Part shown: positions 12,101 to 23,538 of the stretch, in pieces
How the letters are laid out: every line of letters starts with the position of its first letter
Position numbering within the stretch: position 1 is the stretch's first letter
Assembly: GCA_003117195.1 (NCBI GenBank)
Contig: BDSI01000005.1
Location: forward strand, 1,224,857-1,288,856
Reading direction: 5' to 3'
DNA length: 64,000 nt
Source of the DNA: Eudorina sp. 2006-703-Eu-15
Lineage: Eukaryota; Chlorophyta; Chlorophyceae; Chlamydomonadales; Volvocaceae
The notes under the pieces: model-generated
Seen by the model: the letters and a program-made list of their open reading frames with translations, nothing else
Databases searched by the model: none
What the model was told of the DNA's origin: nothing
Position numbers and translations under genes: made by a program

Positions 12101-15100
12101 TTGAGCTAAACTCGTTGAGCCACCACCGCCTCACCGCGATCTTAGCCACCGGGAACTTATTTGCGGCGCCGTTGACGAGGACATTGTGGGGCTGTGAGGT
12201 GGAAAGGAGGGAAGCGCGAAGGAAGAGGAAATGAACGGGGCTACTTGGTAGGCGCGTTACGGCCGCAGCACACTTCTAGAGATCTAGGCAAGCGGAAGAG
12301 GGGCAAAACGTGACGGCGGCGCCCGCTTCATTCGCCCGCTCCACCCGGCTGCCTTCTTAATCGGCTCGTGATCACCAGTGTGAACGGGCCAGACGGAAGA
12401 TGAAGCTGAGGATGAGGACGAGGAACACCTGCATGATGTACCACTGCTGCATCGTAACACCGCAGGTAAAGGGGGTGATGGGGGACACCGGTGCGGTGCG
12501 GTACGCGCGCTGCGGCACCGGTGCGGGGCACTGGTGCGCGGGGACGTCCCGGCGTCCCGACCTCATGCACCCAACCGCGCCAGCGCAACCCAACACGTCC
12601 CTGCCGCGCCTGCCAGCACACCGCCCGCATGCAGGATGCAGCTTGCCTCACGGCGCCGCTCGCGACACGCACAGACGAACACACACATGCTTCTCATTAT
12701 TTACCACACACGCCGCACTGGCAGCACGGGTCTTGGGACCCTACAATACACGCGTACGGGCAGCTGTGGGGCGCTGCTATGTATATGCCCATTGAATATC
12801 ACGCACACCTACCCTGCCTGCCTACCGACACACACGCTGCACTTGGTGTACGGCGTGCACACGAGGCACAGGGTGTACTGCGGTGTACTGCGCGGTGTAC
12901 CGCCGTACCTTCAGATCCCGGTGCACGATGGTGGGGTGGAGGTATGCCAGCGCCGAGGCCACCTGAGCGGCGATGTGGATCACCTGCACGGTACGGCACG
13001 TCCAGGTATGTGAGCAACGTACGCCTCACATGCAGCACGAGACAGGAGTTGCCGGGAACTCCAAACTCGTTCATCGCGTGCACATCGCGACACATCGCGG
13101 CACGACCCTGGCGCACAAGGCTCATGGAACATAGGTCACACCCTATGTCCGCGAGCGTTCTGAGAGACACGTGACACGGAGACATCTGCCGCAGCCGCCG
13201 GCGAAGGGGCCGTACGCCGGCAGGTACGGCCGCGTTTTTTACGCTCGGTCGTCGTACCGTTGGCAAGGGGAGCAGCGTGATGTCGCCATCGCTGCCGCCG
13301 CCGCCGCCGCTGCCGCCGCCGGCCCCCGGCCCCTTTCCGGCCCCGCCGAAGATCATGTGCGCCAGGGAGGTTTCCATCAGCTCCATCACCAGGCACTCGC
13401 GGGGCGGCTGCATGCACACCGCCATCAGCCGCACCACGTTAGGGTGCTGGCACCGCCCCAGCACCTCCACCTCCTGAAGAAACGTGTGCCAGGCCTCCGA
13501 ATTCACCTACGAATCCCAGATCCAGGCACGTGAGCAGCAAAGTTCACACACACGTACACATGCATGCGCGTGTATGTATGCGCGGCGTAAATTCGCGCAG
13601 CGTGTGTGTACGGCATGAATGTACAGCATCGGTTGTACGATAGCTCTGCGGGAGTGAGCAGGGCGAGGGAAACGGTCAGCGGAATGGCCCCCTAACCCGC
13701 GTGAAGCCCCATCGGAACTCGTTCGGGGCGTGGCGAGCTGACACCCCCCGCACGGCCATCAGCTCAACGGAAGACGGCCAGGAGGGCGGCAGCCCGGTCC
13801 AAACGCATTCGAAGTCAGGAGCCACGCTCTGACGTACACACGTGGTTTGTACCCTGCAGGTCGCAGCGAAAGAACCGTGGTCGACGACGACGTCGTCGTC
13901 GCCTGATGCACAACCCCGCCTCCTCCCGTTGCATCCCACCGCCACCGCACTCCTCCTTTCTTTCCCCATCCGACAGATAGACAGACAGGCAATCTCTCGC
14001 CGCTGCCGACTCCGCCACTGCTCCTGGAATCTCTGGTTTGTTGCCCACCCCGGTGACCCCCTGACCTGGTGCCCACCCCGGTGACCCCCTGACCTGGTGC
14101 CCACCCCGGTGACCCCCTGACCTGGTGCCCACCCCGGTGACCCCCTGACCTGGTGCCCACCCCGGTGACCCCCTGACCTGGTGCCCACCCCGGTGACCCC
14201 CTGACCTGGTGCCCACCCCGGTGACCCCCTGACCTGGTGCCCCTGCGGATGCTGGTGGTGTCGGGCCGCAAAGATGTTGTGTGTCGTCTTGACCGCCACG
14301 GCTTCTCCCCGGTACCTGCAAAATCACCCAATCGTAGCAACCCCAGCGTCATCGTGCCGACCGCGCACCAGCCAATACCTCCGCTGTACCCGAACCCCCG
14401 CCCCCCCGCATGCGCACACGCCAGAGGCTGTACACCGGGCGGGATGTGCGCGCGCGTGCCGCAAAGTGCCTCAGTCGTCCTACTGGGTGCAACCCCAATA
14501 CCCCATCCTTCGCTTCCGGCTCCGAAAACACGACGCCCTTGCCTGATAACCCGTACCTCCCCCCCCCGTCCCCCGGCCCGCGTGCAACACTGCACTCACC
14601 GGCCCGTGAATACCCGCCCAAAGTGGCCCTTGCCCAGCAGCACCGGAAGCACAGTGACCACGCCGTCCTCGTCGTCGCCGCCGGCGACGCCGCAGGCGGC
14701 GGCGGGGCCGGTGCTCGAGGCATGGGCGACCCGCGGGTCAGGGACATGAAGGCAGCCGAAGCCCTCGCAAGCCGGATCCGCCCCCGTCTGCGTCTGCACC
14801 TGTGACTGCATCTGTGACTGCATCTGTGACTGCATCTGTGACTGCGTCGGTGACTGCTGAAGCAACTGCTGAAGCGACGACCCGAACTCCTGCACAATCG
14901 ACACCGCGGCCTCGTCCCTCAACCCCGCTTGCCGCCCGTCCTCGTCATCGGCTTTTACCGGCTGCGGCTCTAGCGGCCGTGTCTCGCTCCGCAAGGAGGC
15001 CGTGTCTTGCGGACTGTGAGGTGTGCCCTGCTCTGCTCCTGCTGCTCCTGCTGCTGCTGCCACTCGCTCCGCTTGTGGGTGCCGCACGTTCGGCTGCAGC

Positions 15101-18100
15101 GCCATCGGTGAGATGACCATCGGCGCCTGCAGCGGCGGCGACGCCCAAGCAGACACGGACGTGGGCGAGCTCAGCAACGGGGCTGCCGCACACGTCTGGC
15201 CGAGCACGTGCACTCGCACGTCCAGTCTCAGATCGCTCCGAAACGGTGTCCGGTTAGTCAGGACTTCATGCACAAGCAAATCGAAGCCGTCGCCGCCGCT
15301 GGAATCCGTGTGGAGCGAAAGGCACGAGGCGTTGACGGACGGCTGTGCGGTGATGGCAAATCTGCCGCTGCCAGGAGCGCCGATGGGAGCAGCTGCAGCA
15401 GCAGCTGCTGCCGCCGCAGCTGCTGCTGCAGCAGCAGTGTCTTGTACAGCCCCGGCCGTGCCCTGCAGCAGCAGGCAAGGAGCGGCAGCGTGGAGGTACG
15501 ACCTTGCACGACACAACTACGATCAGTCAAAGCGAGGGCGCGCGTCCTTGGGTGTCGCCGTCTTGTGTGACCGTGTGTTTAGAATTGCAACCCGCCCGCC
15601 CGCCCGTGACCGTGTGTGTGTGCAATGCCCCGGCGCTCCCGTGCCCCGCGCATACAACGCCCTCACGCCTGAGTAAGGAAGCGAAGCGAGCCCTGAGCCA
15701 TGCTCAGGCCTTCCGCAGCCCTGGTAACTGACGCACACGCACCGCATCCACATGCGTACACGCGCGCACGCACGACGCAAACCCCCGTACACGGACGCTC
15801 GCCGTGGCACATACACCACACAGAGCACCTCCGCCAAGCCTCCCCTGCCGTACCTTAACACCCGCCGTACACGCGAACCCGCAGCTGCTGACACAGTCGC
15901 TGTGCTTGACGCCCGTTGAGAAAGGGCATGTCGACGTGGTGGTGGTCATGCCCGCGTCCGTGCCCGCGTCGCCGGCGTTGGCGGCTTTCGGATGCGGGTT
16001 GAGTGTCGCCGCCGCCGTCGCCGCTGCCCCCGGGCCGCCATCGCACCCGGATCGTATGCCATTGCTGCGGATCCAGACACGCCGTCCGGTGGCAGCACCC
16101 CGTGGGACAGCCAGAGCCACAAAGCCGACAAGAGGGGTGTAAGCACGGCAACGCACCGTCATGCCAGAATACAGAAGCCATGAAAGAAAAGACCAGTAAA
16201 AGACCCTCGCATTGTTTGACGGCACGACGCAGCCAGACCGTCCGCACGGTCGGTAATACAGGTCGCGCGGTGTCGTGGGAAGCGGCACGCCACCTAAACG
16301 TGCAGACACGCCGACCAGGGCCATCGCGGGCCGCAACGCGCAATCCACGTAAACCTGAATCTGGCCTCAATAACCCGGGGATCATCCCGTGGGCGGCCAG
16401 AAACAGCAACCAAGACACACCACGCCATACTCGACCGTACGGTGCCGCACCTCACCGTACTATGCCGTACCTCATCGCGATGCAGATTTCCCCGGCGGAT
16501 GGCGGTGCCCGGCGCTGCGGATCCGCCGGCTTGCAGCCACCGCGATCGCGGCCGTTGACGCCCGAGCAGCCGCTGCTGTTGCTCTCCGCGTCCTTGTCGG
16601 CGCGTCGACTGCCACTGCCGCTGCCGCCCGCGCCTCCCACTGCGCTGTACGACCCCGATGCCTCCGCTCCTGGCCGGTAGCCGTCTCCCATCCGCCGGCT
16701 GCGCTGCCGCCGTCTGACGGACATCCAAACGAATACACCAACCGCTGCCAGCAGCACCACACCTGAGGGGCACCGGTGACACGCAGGACCCGTCACGTGC
16801 ACGCGTGCTCGCTCGTGCTCAAAACGGCTGTACACCAGCCCTTGCCGTACACGAACAGCGCTACAGTGTGGAAGATCCGTAGGAATAATCCTAGGACTAG
16901 CACCACAGAGCGAGGACCATTTAAGGTAACAGTATTATCTCCTAGTGATGTCGACCCTATAAGCTATAACCGAAGGTATTCGTATAGATGCTTCAGCAGA
17001 GCAGCAGAAATGAATAAAAAGCTCAAATTGCACTGTGAAAGACAGGGCCGTGTGGGGTTGCATTCGTCGACAGCGGCTGTGACCGACAGCGGCTGTGACC
17101 CGAGCAGGCATCCTGGCGTCGGCCTGTAACCTCCTCGCATGCGCGGGTCAGCGGCGCGCATATCGCCGGTCCTCACCGCCGCTGACGGTGCAGCCCAGTA
17201 TGATGTCTCGGGTGCGGTTGTCGCCTCCGCTGCCGACGTCTCCGCTTCCGTCGCTACCGCTGGGACCGCCAGCCCGCGACAGCAGCTGCTGCGCCTCCTG
17301 TTGCTGCTGCGCTTCCTTCGGTGGCTGTTGCAGCTGCTGGTTGGCGGCCGGGCCCGGGGCCGGGCCCGGCTGACCGACGCCAGCGGCCGTCAGCGATACC
17401 AGGAGGCAGCCCAGCGGCCCGTACGATATGAGGCAATCTTGTGACAGCACGTTCAAGCACTCGGAGTAGCCGTTCTGCAAGTGGACCTGCATGTACGGCA
17501 AGTACGACAATATGCACGGCGTACGGGCAGCCCGGGGTGTCGCTTAGATGCCCTGCAGTCCGCACAACAGGGAGTTAGCGAGGGGTATCCCTGAACACAC
17601 GCCGTACACACGTATTAGAACCATGCACCACCACATCGCCAGGGCGTTGCTACGTGTGGATACACATAGCAACGCCCTGGCGGTGTGGTGGTGCATGGTT
17701 CTAATAGGACAGTGAAAGCCGAGACCAGTTTCAACCCAGATCCGTTCAAGACCGTACAGGCACGCCTTGACACACGTTTACGAAAATGCCGGTGTCGTAC
17801 TTACCAGGTACCTCAGGCTCTGTCGGTTGGGGCTGCCGTCGTCCGCCATGTCCCCGGCTGAGAAGGCGACGTCCGTGAAGTGGCTCGCTGCCACGAAGCA
17901 GGTATTCAGCGGCCACGGCAGCGCGGCCCTGACAGCGGGGTCCTCCGGCGGCCAAATCGGCCCCGATCGGAGCCCGCCCGCACACACGTAAGGTGCCGGG
18001 TACGGTATGTCGTAGGTATTGTTGCCCGGCAGCTCCAGCGGCCGTGAGCTGTTCTTCATGGCGGTCCTGCGCCCGGTCCGCAAGCTCAAGGTAAGTGTTC

Positions 18101-19550
18101 ACCACAGAAGCCCCCCTCTGACCAAAACCGGTATTCCAATCGGGAATACCTTTGCTGTGACAGCAGCGTAGTACGTCCACCAATTTCCTATACGGTAAAC
18201 CCGACCCCAACCGGTTTATCCAAGTAATTGAGTTCAGCGAAGTGTGTGAGCTCCACAGATGCGGGCATTGTAGACACGTCCCTCCCCCCGCTTGCTCGTA
18301 TGAGCGTGACCGGGCATCGGCGCGCGTGAGAGAGATGTCGTCAGGGTTGCCCATCTGGGTCGCTGCCGCGGCTGCAACCTTCCTAGCCGGCTGGCTGGAT
18401 TACAAAGCTCACAGCATTAGTAGATGAGCTGAAGGCCGCGCTTAGCTTACCTCGCAACCTCCATGGGAAAACAAAAATGGTAGACCAGGAACCCGTCGCG
18501 GAACTGCACCAGCGGCGGTGGGCCGGGGCCGGGCAGGGCGGTGAGGAAATCGAAGCCCGGCTGCTGCACAGCCGAGCCGCGGCGGTAGTTGGCCACGAAC
18601 AGGCCTTCCAGCACCAGCACCACAGCGCTGGCCAGCCCAACCTGTATGGACAGCACGTCCGGCACGTGTGCCCGTACATGACCACATGTACGGAAAGCCC
18701 CGCGAGTCAATCCGCATAACCCCATTAGGAATCGGCCGGCGGGGAGGTAGGTGCGCGCCAAGGTAGTTTCGTAATCGCACGTGGTCGCGTGGTCGGCGGG
18801 GCGCGTCCGCCAGGAACGCGATGCGTGGGGCGGGCGAGGGAGGGTAAACAGGGGCGATGGACGTCAGTGAGACGCCATTGCGACGGCATAGGATTAGTAA
18901 AGAGAGCGGGAGAGAACCATGATCTGGGTCGCAACCCTGGCAATCGTAATCAGCTTGCCCTAAGCGAGGAATCAAGGACTGAGGGTTATAGAAACCCCCA
19001 GACGGGGCGAGGTGCTGCGAATGTCTAGGGGTGTCGAGGAGCGGGGACCCAGGGGAACCATGGAAGAATGTCGCCTCGTGCGGTACATCCCGTGATACAG
19101 CGTCATGCCAGCTGTAGGATGGCACTTTTAATGCCCCTCGACCAAACATCCAGAGCACGCTTGATTCCCTGGCCCCCGTTGACGGTGACCGGCAAGAGCC
19201 CAACAGTCCACCTTGGCTCGCAGGTAGTTCAGGTTGAGCACGACAGGTCGAGTGGAAGCGCTCTTGATAGTAAAGTTGCGTTGAAGGACGATGGTCCCTA
19301 CTGAAGTCGCGTTTGCAAAATCCCCATCATTAAGAAGTATGTCGTTTACGAGCAGCGCCACCTCGATAGCTGGATTCGCCAACGCAGTTGCTAAATCTGC
19401 ACCATTGTAGCATTCTATGCTGCCGTGCTCTCCGGCTAGCACACGAGAATGCTGCGGCTGCGGCACGAAGGAATGCGCGCGGTAGCGCAACATCCAGGCA
19501 CACAACAAAAGTATAACTGCCGGCTTACACAGACTGGTAAGTTGACCCAT
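9196..19550 (-). CDS. Receptor-like protein kinase (TKL-type), signal peptide, one membrane span, intracellular kinase domain
   Basis: Sixteen exons, 5' to 3': 19550-19212, 18641-18451, 18084-17805, 17486-17177, 16762-16471, 16064-15854, 15462-14600, 14315-14234, 13506-13258, 12983-12909, 12191-12135, 11559-11497, 10902-10884, 10460-10420, 10039-9980, 9432-9196. All junction phases agree, giving about 1122 aa. The N-terminus has a hydrophobic signal-like segment (PAVILLLCAWML). An ectodomain of a type I associate with volvocine algal receptor kinases follows (RNFTI, LNLNYLRAK, PGFDFLTALPG). A membrane span near residues 374-390 is followed by basic residues. A long Ala/Gln-rich linker comes next. 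Kinase motifs: LGKGHFGRV (~819), Lys838 in VAVK, HRDLKPHN (960-967), DFG (984-986) and APE (1009-1011), the last Glu codon split by an intron. All catalytic residues are present, so it is probably active. An in-frame ATG at 19604 is an alternative start. The ligand is unknown. Confidence 0.93.
12000..12072. repeat. Short tandem repeat in a kinase intron
   Basis: About five copies of a 12-15 bp unit with core CTTGGCTAACCCC, in the intron between the PHNVLV exon and the DFG exon of the receptor-like kinase. Confidence 0.9.
14042..14240. repeat. 28-bp minisatellite starting at a 5' splice site
   Basis: Seven identical head-to-tail copies of a 28-bp unit, plus a partial copy at the exon edge, lie in the receptor-kinase intron 13507-14233. 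On the minus strand the VAVK exon ends GCACCAG followed by donor GTCAGG. Each repeat unit contains the same GCACCAG/GTCAGG boundary. The array therefore repeats the exon/donor junction seven more times. Confidence 0.95.
17613..17706. repeat. 94-nt near-perfect inverted repeat (hairpin) in a kinase intron
   Basis: Arms 17613-17657 and 17662-17706 are 45 nt each and complementary except at two positions. On either transcribed strand one of these is a G-U wobble and the other a C-A mismatch. The loop is 4 nt (GGAT). It lies in the intron 17487-17804 of the receptor-like kinase. No clear target-site duplication was found. It could be a small-RNA precursor, a miniature foldback element or a recent inverted duplication. 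Confidence 0.9.
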
Positions 19551-19604
19551 GTGAACTGCTTTGCACCTAGGTGCCGATACATCCGCCCGCGCTACAGGCC
19601 ACAT

Positions 19605-20090
19605 TCCATGTTAACCATTTTGTAATAGTATCCAGCACAGCAACCCTTACAATACGTTTTCAGACACAGAAAGGGGAATGGCTGGCGTAGATTGCGTTGC
19701 ACGGACAACGGCGTACTGCCTTGGTCCTGTCTTGCGGAGTTTTTTGTAACTTGACTTTGTGAAACATCCATGATTGGTTAGATTGCGGTTCTTGCGTTCG
19801 TTTCCATAGGAATGAATTCTGTTGTAAATGTGTACGGATAAACGTGTTGCGCTTGAAACCGACATACCGTCTCTAGGTGCATGATAGATATTTGCGTTAA
19901 GAATCACCCGAAAAACAAGATTAGTGTCGACTGTGCTCATAAACAGTCTGACTCATAAGCGTATTGTCGCGGTATTGTCGCAACTACGGTAGTGTCGTAT
20001 TTATGAATGATGATGATTGCCAGCGAAATGTGCCCGTGGCACGAAAGCAGACGTTTCTCTGACCACGCGGTGCACCGCATCGTGATGCTC
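19605..20090. other. Upstream region of the receptor-like kinase
   Basis: AT-richer than the genes. It should hold the kinase promoter and 5' UTR on the minus strand and abuts the LINE tail. No specific promoter element could be assigned. Confidence 0.4.
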
Positions 20091-21690
20091 TGTATGTATG
20101 TATGTTACATGTTGTACTGGTCGTATGGCCAATACTGACATGCGTTCCCCCACAACGATTTACGTCAAGGGGCGCACAAAGATGAGTTAACTAAAAGGAG
20201 GAAAGAATCTATGCCCGATTCGTGAGAATGTCCCTTCGCGCTTTTTGGATTAGCGCCAAAAGGTCACCTAATTTCGCCTGGTCCATTTTCGTCATGACCT
20301 CCACCATAGACTCCTCCTCAAAATCAAAGTTTACTGCCTCCCGTAAAGGCCTATAGACTGGACATTCCATTAGGACATGCAATTCGTCTTCTACGGCGCC
20401 CCCCTCGCAGACCCGGCACGTGCGCTCCGATCTGGGCCTACGCCCCGGGTGCCTCGCAAACCTCGAAACATCGAGATCCCAACTCCCTAGCCGAAAACGC
20501 ATCAGTGCGGTATGGTGCCTACGTGGCATGCACGTCGCTATGTGCTCCAGCTTCGACTTATGATCATCTACCGAGTACTCAACCCCCATCCAACGCGCGT
20601 ACCTGCACGCCGTGACCCCAGGCTTGTCCTGGTCCCCCTCGTTCTCCGTGTACTCGGGGAACTCACGCGGGCTAACCTTTATTTCCTCGCGGTCCCAATC
20701 AGCAAGTAACCGCCGGCGGAACTCCCTAAGCATCTCATCGGCTGGAATCTCAAGGGCCATGATCGCCTTGGCCTTTGCTACAGTGTCCAGCCCTGCGTCT
20801 ACCTTCTCCCTGTAATCGAAACCAAGTACCCGAAATATGCGCAATACCTTTCCCGCCCAAAAATATTCATGCTCGTTGCTCGCATTATCCGACTCTAACC
20901 AACACCGAATGTCCTCCTCCAACACGGCGTGCGCAAGCGACGTAATATGTTTGCTTACTCGCTTCCAAAACCCAAAGACTAGCTGCGCCCAGAAATACTG
21001 GAGCGGGAGCTGTGACGTTTCCGCGTATAGAAGCCTGTTGGGCGGTAACCCGGCACCAACAACTCTCCTTAGGAAAATCTTCTGAACATCTACTATCGGG
21101 TCTGTCATTGCCCTGCTGAACACCCCAGCCGTACCCTTTGCGCTCTTCACCCATTTCCCCCATCTGGAGAGCAACGCCGCACCCCCTTCCGAAAGCGTTC
21201 CGCTCCTCCTTTGCCCCCATTTTTGCCATTCCATGATCCTGCGCCTGCTCCTAGTGCCTAGGACTTCCCAGATTGCATCGGGACCCCAGACCTCCGCGCC
21301 GTACGAGAGCACCGTTCGGACTTGCGTCTGGAAGCAACGCAACATGATGTCCGGAACCAACAAGCGATTAACCTCAAGCTTACGAAGCAGCGCGAAGGCA
21401 GCCTTCCTCCCCGCGTCACACAGCTCCATACGACAGGAATCAAAGGAAAACCCCGGGCCATACCGGAGTCCCAGGTACTTAGCTCTTTCCGTGATCGGGA
21501 TGGGCTGCCCTGCATACCTCAACAGACCTGCATCCTTGATAATCACGTCATGCGAGAGCTGCGTGCCTGCAAATACCAGCAATTCACATTTACTAATATT
21601 CAGATTCATCCCAAACGCCGTACAAGACTCCGACAGCCTCTGACGCTCTGTACATCGATGTCGTACCCTGTGCCCGTGACGCCCCGTGTC
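20091..21690 (-). mobile_element. 5'-truncated LINE (L1-type non-LTR retrotransposon)
   Basis: On the minus strand the element contains the C-terminal part of an ORF2 polyprotein (stop at 20209). About 110 bp of 3' UTR follow, then the terminus ACATGTAACATAC leading into an (ATAC)n tail near 20091-20103. The polymerase catalytic motifs are absent, so truncation lies near 21660-21690. This is the usual outcome of incomplete reverse transcription. The element is not autonomous. Confidence 0.85.
20209..21690 (-). pseudogene. LINE ORF2 C-terminal fragment (RT thumb to zinc-knuckle region)
   Basis: About 480 continuous codons are open to the stop at 20209. The first recognisable block (SESCTAFGMNLNISKCELLVF region) matches the end of a non-LTR reverse transcriptase domain. 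It continues through AKYLGLRYGP and YGAEVWGPDAIW, typical of the RT-to-C-terminal connection. Near the end is a CCHC-type knuckle (CRVC, then HVLMECPVY) like the zf-RVT module of plant and algal L1 elements. The YxDD box and the N-terminal endonuclease are missing. The frame is uninterrupted, so the insertion is probably fairly young. Confidence 0.85.
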
Positions 21691-21699
21691 CGTAGGCAG

Positions 21700-23147
21700 G
21701 CAGAGCTGGAACTCGTGACATGCAAAGGGCATGGCAAAGCGCGGATATGATCGTATGCCACACGATTGCCCCTGCCCAGCCCATAATACCAATTAGCATG
21801 ATACCTTCTAAGGTTGCGGACGAATGACGAGCTGCGTGGGTCGGCCATAGTCGGCACATGTCGGCAGGCTGTCGGAGTTCGGTGAGCTGATGTCGTCACG
21901 TCTGCCAGCCGGCCCGTTTATAATAATGTATGTATGCCTTTGTCTGCGCGGTCGGGGCATGCGTCGTAGCAGCGTTGCGAGGACCTGTGTGACCTTGGTG
22001 AATCCCATTCGTTACGAGTTAAAGGGCGTGTTCTGATAGCTGTGGCTCACGTGCGGGTCGTGCCAAGTTCTACAGAGATAGTTTCGCTGACACGCAGTCC
22101 GCGTGCAGGATCTAACACGGGCATTCGCCGTACCTGCTGCAGACGCGGCTGCCAGTCTTGGTCACAGTCTGCACTACACCGCTATGGCTCCATGAAGCTG
22201 GACTCTTTTTCGGTTCCCTTGATTGTATTCTTCTGCACTCAAACTTGTTGAGTCTTTACGTGCTGTGCTTCTGCCAAAGCTGCTGCCGTGCTTCACCGCA
22301 CTGTCCTCGCCGGCCGACCCCGACCGGCACTTCGCCTACCCCTATGCCCACGTACCCGTGCGACCCCACGCCCTGCTCCGGATGACACACCCTGACACCC
22401 GCGCTTGCTGCGGCTGTGCTCCCTGGGCACACTCACACGCACGCTCATGTTAGTACCCTGGCGGCTCGCGATGGACACAAGTGCGGGGCTTTTCCAGGAC
22501 AGAGCGCCGACCGTGATCACACGCTGGCTGCGCCGGCCGTACCTGTGGGTCGGCGGTTGCTGTTCTGGGGTTGGCTCTGCTGCTGCTCTGGGGTTGTTGG
22601 ATTGCGTGGTCGCTGCGGCGAGCGCTGGTGTTTGGAAATGGGTTCACTCCGCCCCTCGCAGACGCGCCAGTGTTGAGGTTCGCGCCAAAGCACGGTCTGT
22701 GAGCGGCTGCTGCTCTGCACACACGAAATCATACTGGGCACCATTACCAAACCAAAAACGTGCGCTCCTGACCATGCAGAGACTGATCGGACTTAGTCCG
22801 GGTCCATTCATGCCACGTCCAGGAAAGGGACAGCCGATCGCCTGGCCTGAACATGCCAAGCGACACGCGAGCAAGCCGAGCGACATCCATGCAAGACGCC
22901 GATGCAACCCATGAAGCTCACAAACCTCACTGTGTGGTTGGGCACAGCAACACCTGTAACGGTTAATGCAGAAACGGCTATCACCAATTCGCCATCCGAA
23001 CGTACCACCTACGGTAGCGTACCCACCTGACCAAATGAATTCCATAACATTGACTCACCTGTTGAAACATATCCTCTGTCGTGAACATGTTCCTGGAGTA
23101 TTTACGCACCGCCGCAGATGAGATGAGATGAGTTCTCAAATCTCACT
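21700..23147. other. No supported gene
   Basis: No domain or splice chain was found on either strand. Frames such as 22405-22914 are short, Cys/Arg-rich and lack recognisable features. Confidence 0.45.
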
Positions 23148-23157
23148 CAATACGTGT

Positions 23158-23528
23158 ACCGTACCGTAACCGTTACAGTGTGGATAGGCTTCCGGGCCCT
23201 GTCTAAGGGTTTATGTCGCGGTTTTTTTATATGATGCTATAGGACACCTTCAACCATTATCACACCGAACCTACGCCATACGGATACGCGGTTGATCCTG
23301 CCAACTAAGGATCCCACCTCATCCATTCACCCGCACATCCGTAGAGACAGAGGGTTCAGCAATCGCCACCGATCTAACGTGCGAATCTCAATCCATCAAC
23401 TGTGATCTCAACTACACATCTAAGCAGCTAGCCATAATCTCATGCTCCCGAACAATGTCGGGGGTCACCCTAGGACTCGAACCCAGGACCTTAAACCGCC
23501 TTACCGCGGTAGTGTCACCTGACCTGAC
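23158..23528 (-). mobile_element. SINE copy A, intact, with 10-bp target-site duplication
   Basis: A 371-bp element on the minus strand. Its head (23460-23528) resembles a tRNA half with B box GGTTCGAGTCC and a 3' acceptor-like GGTGACCCC. The unrelated body is shared with copies B and C. It ends ACTGTAACGGTTACGG. The sequence CAATACGTGT flanks it exactly at 23148-23157 and 23529-23538. Head, tail and perfect duplication together support a retrotransposed tRNA-derived SINE. It is not a tRNA gene: there is no cloverleaf and the A-box region is degenerate. Confidence 0.93.
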
Positions 23529-23538
23529 CAATACGTGT

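Noticed and set aside
14042..14240. CRISPR-like direct repeats
   Set aside because: The 28-bp units are head to tail with no spacers and lie in a spliced eukaryotic intron. This is a minisatellite.
13676..14595. Long minus-strand frames with repeated Gly-His-Gln-Val-Arg units
   Set aside because: They are translations of the minisatellite inside the kinase intron. Only the VAVK exon at its edge is coding.
18642..19211. Frameshifts in the ectodomain of the receptor kinase
   Set aside because: An intron from 19211 to 18642 joins LNLNYLRAK to VGLASAVVLV in phase 0, so no frameshift is needed.
23290..23305. 18S rRNA gene start
   Set aside because: Only 14 nt match and no rRNA sequence follows. 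The match is part of the SINE body.
23460..23528. tRNA gene
   Set aside because: A B box is present but the A box and cloverleaf are not. The same sequence is the head of a dispersed SINE with target-site duplications.
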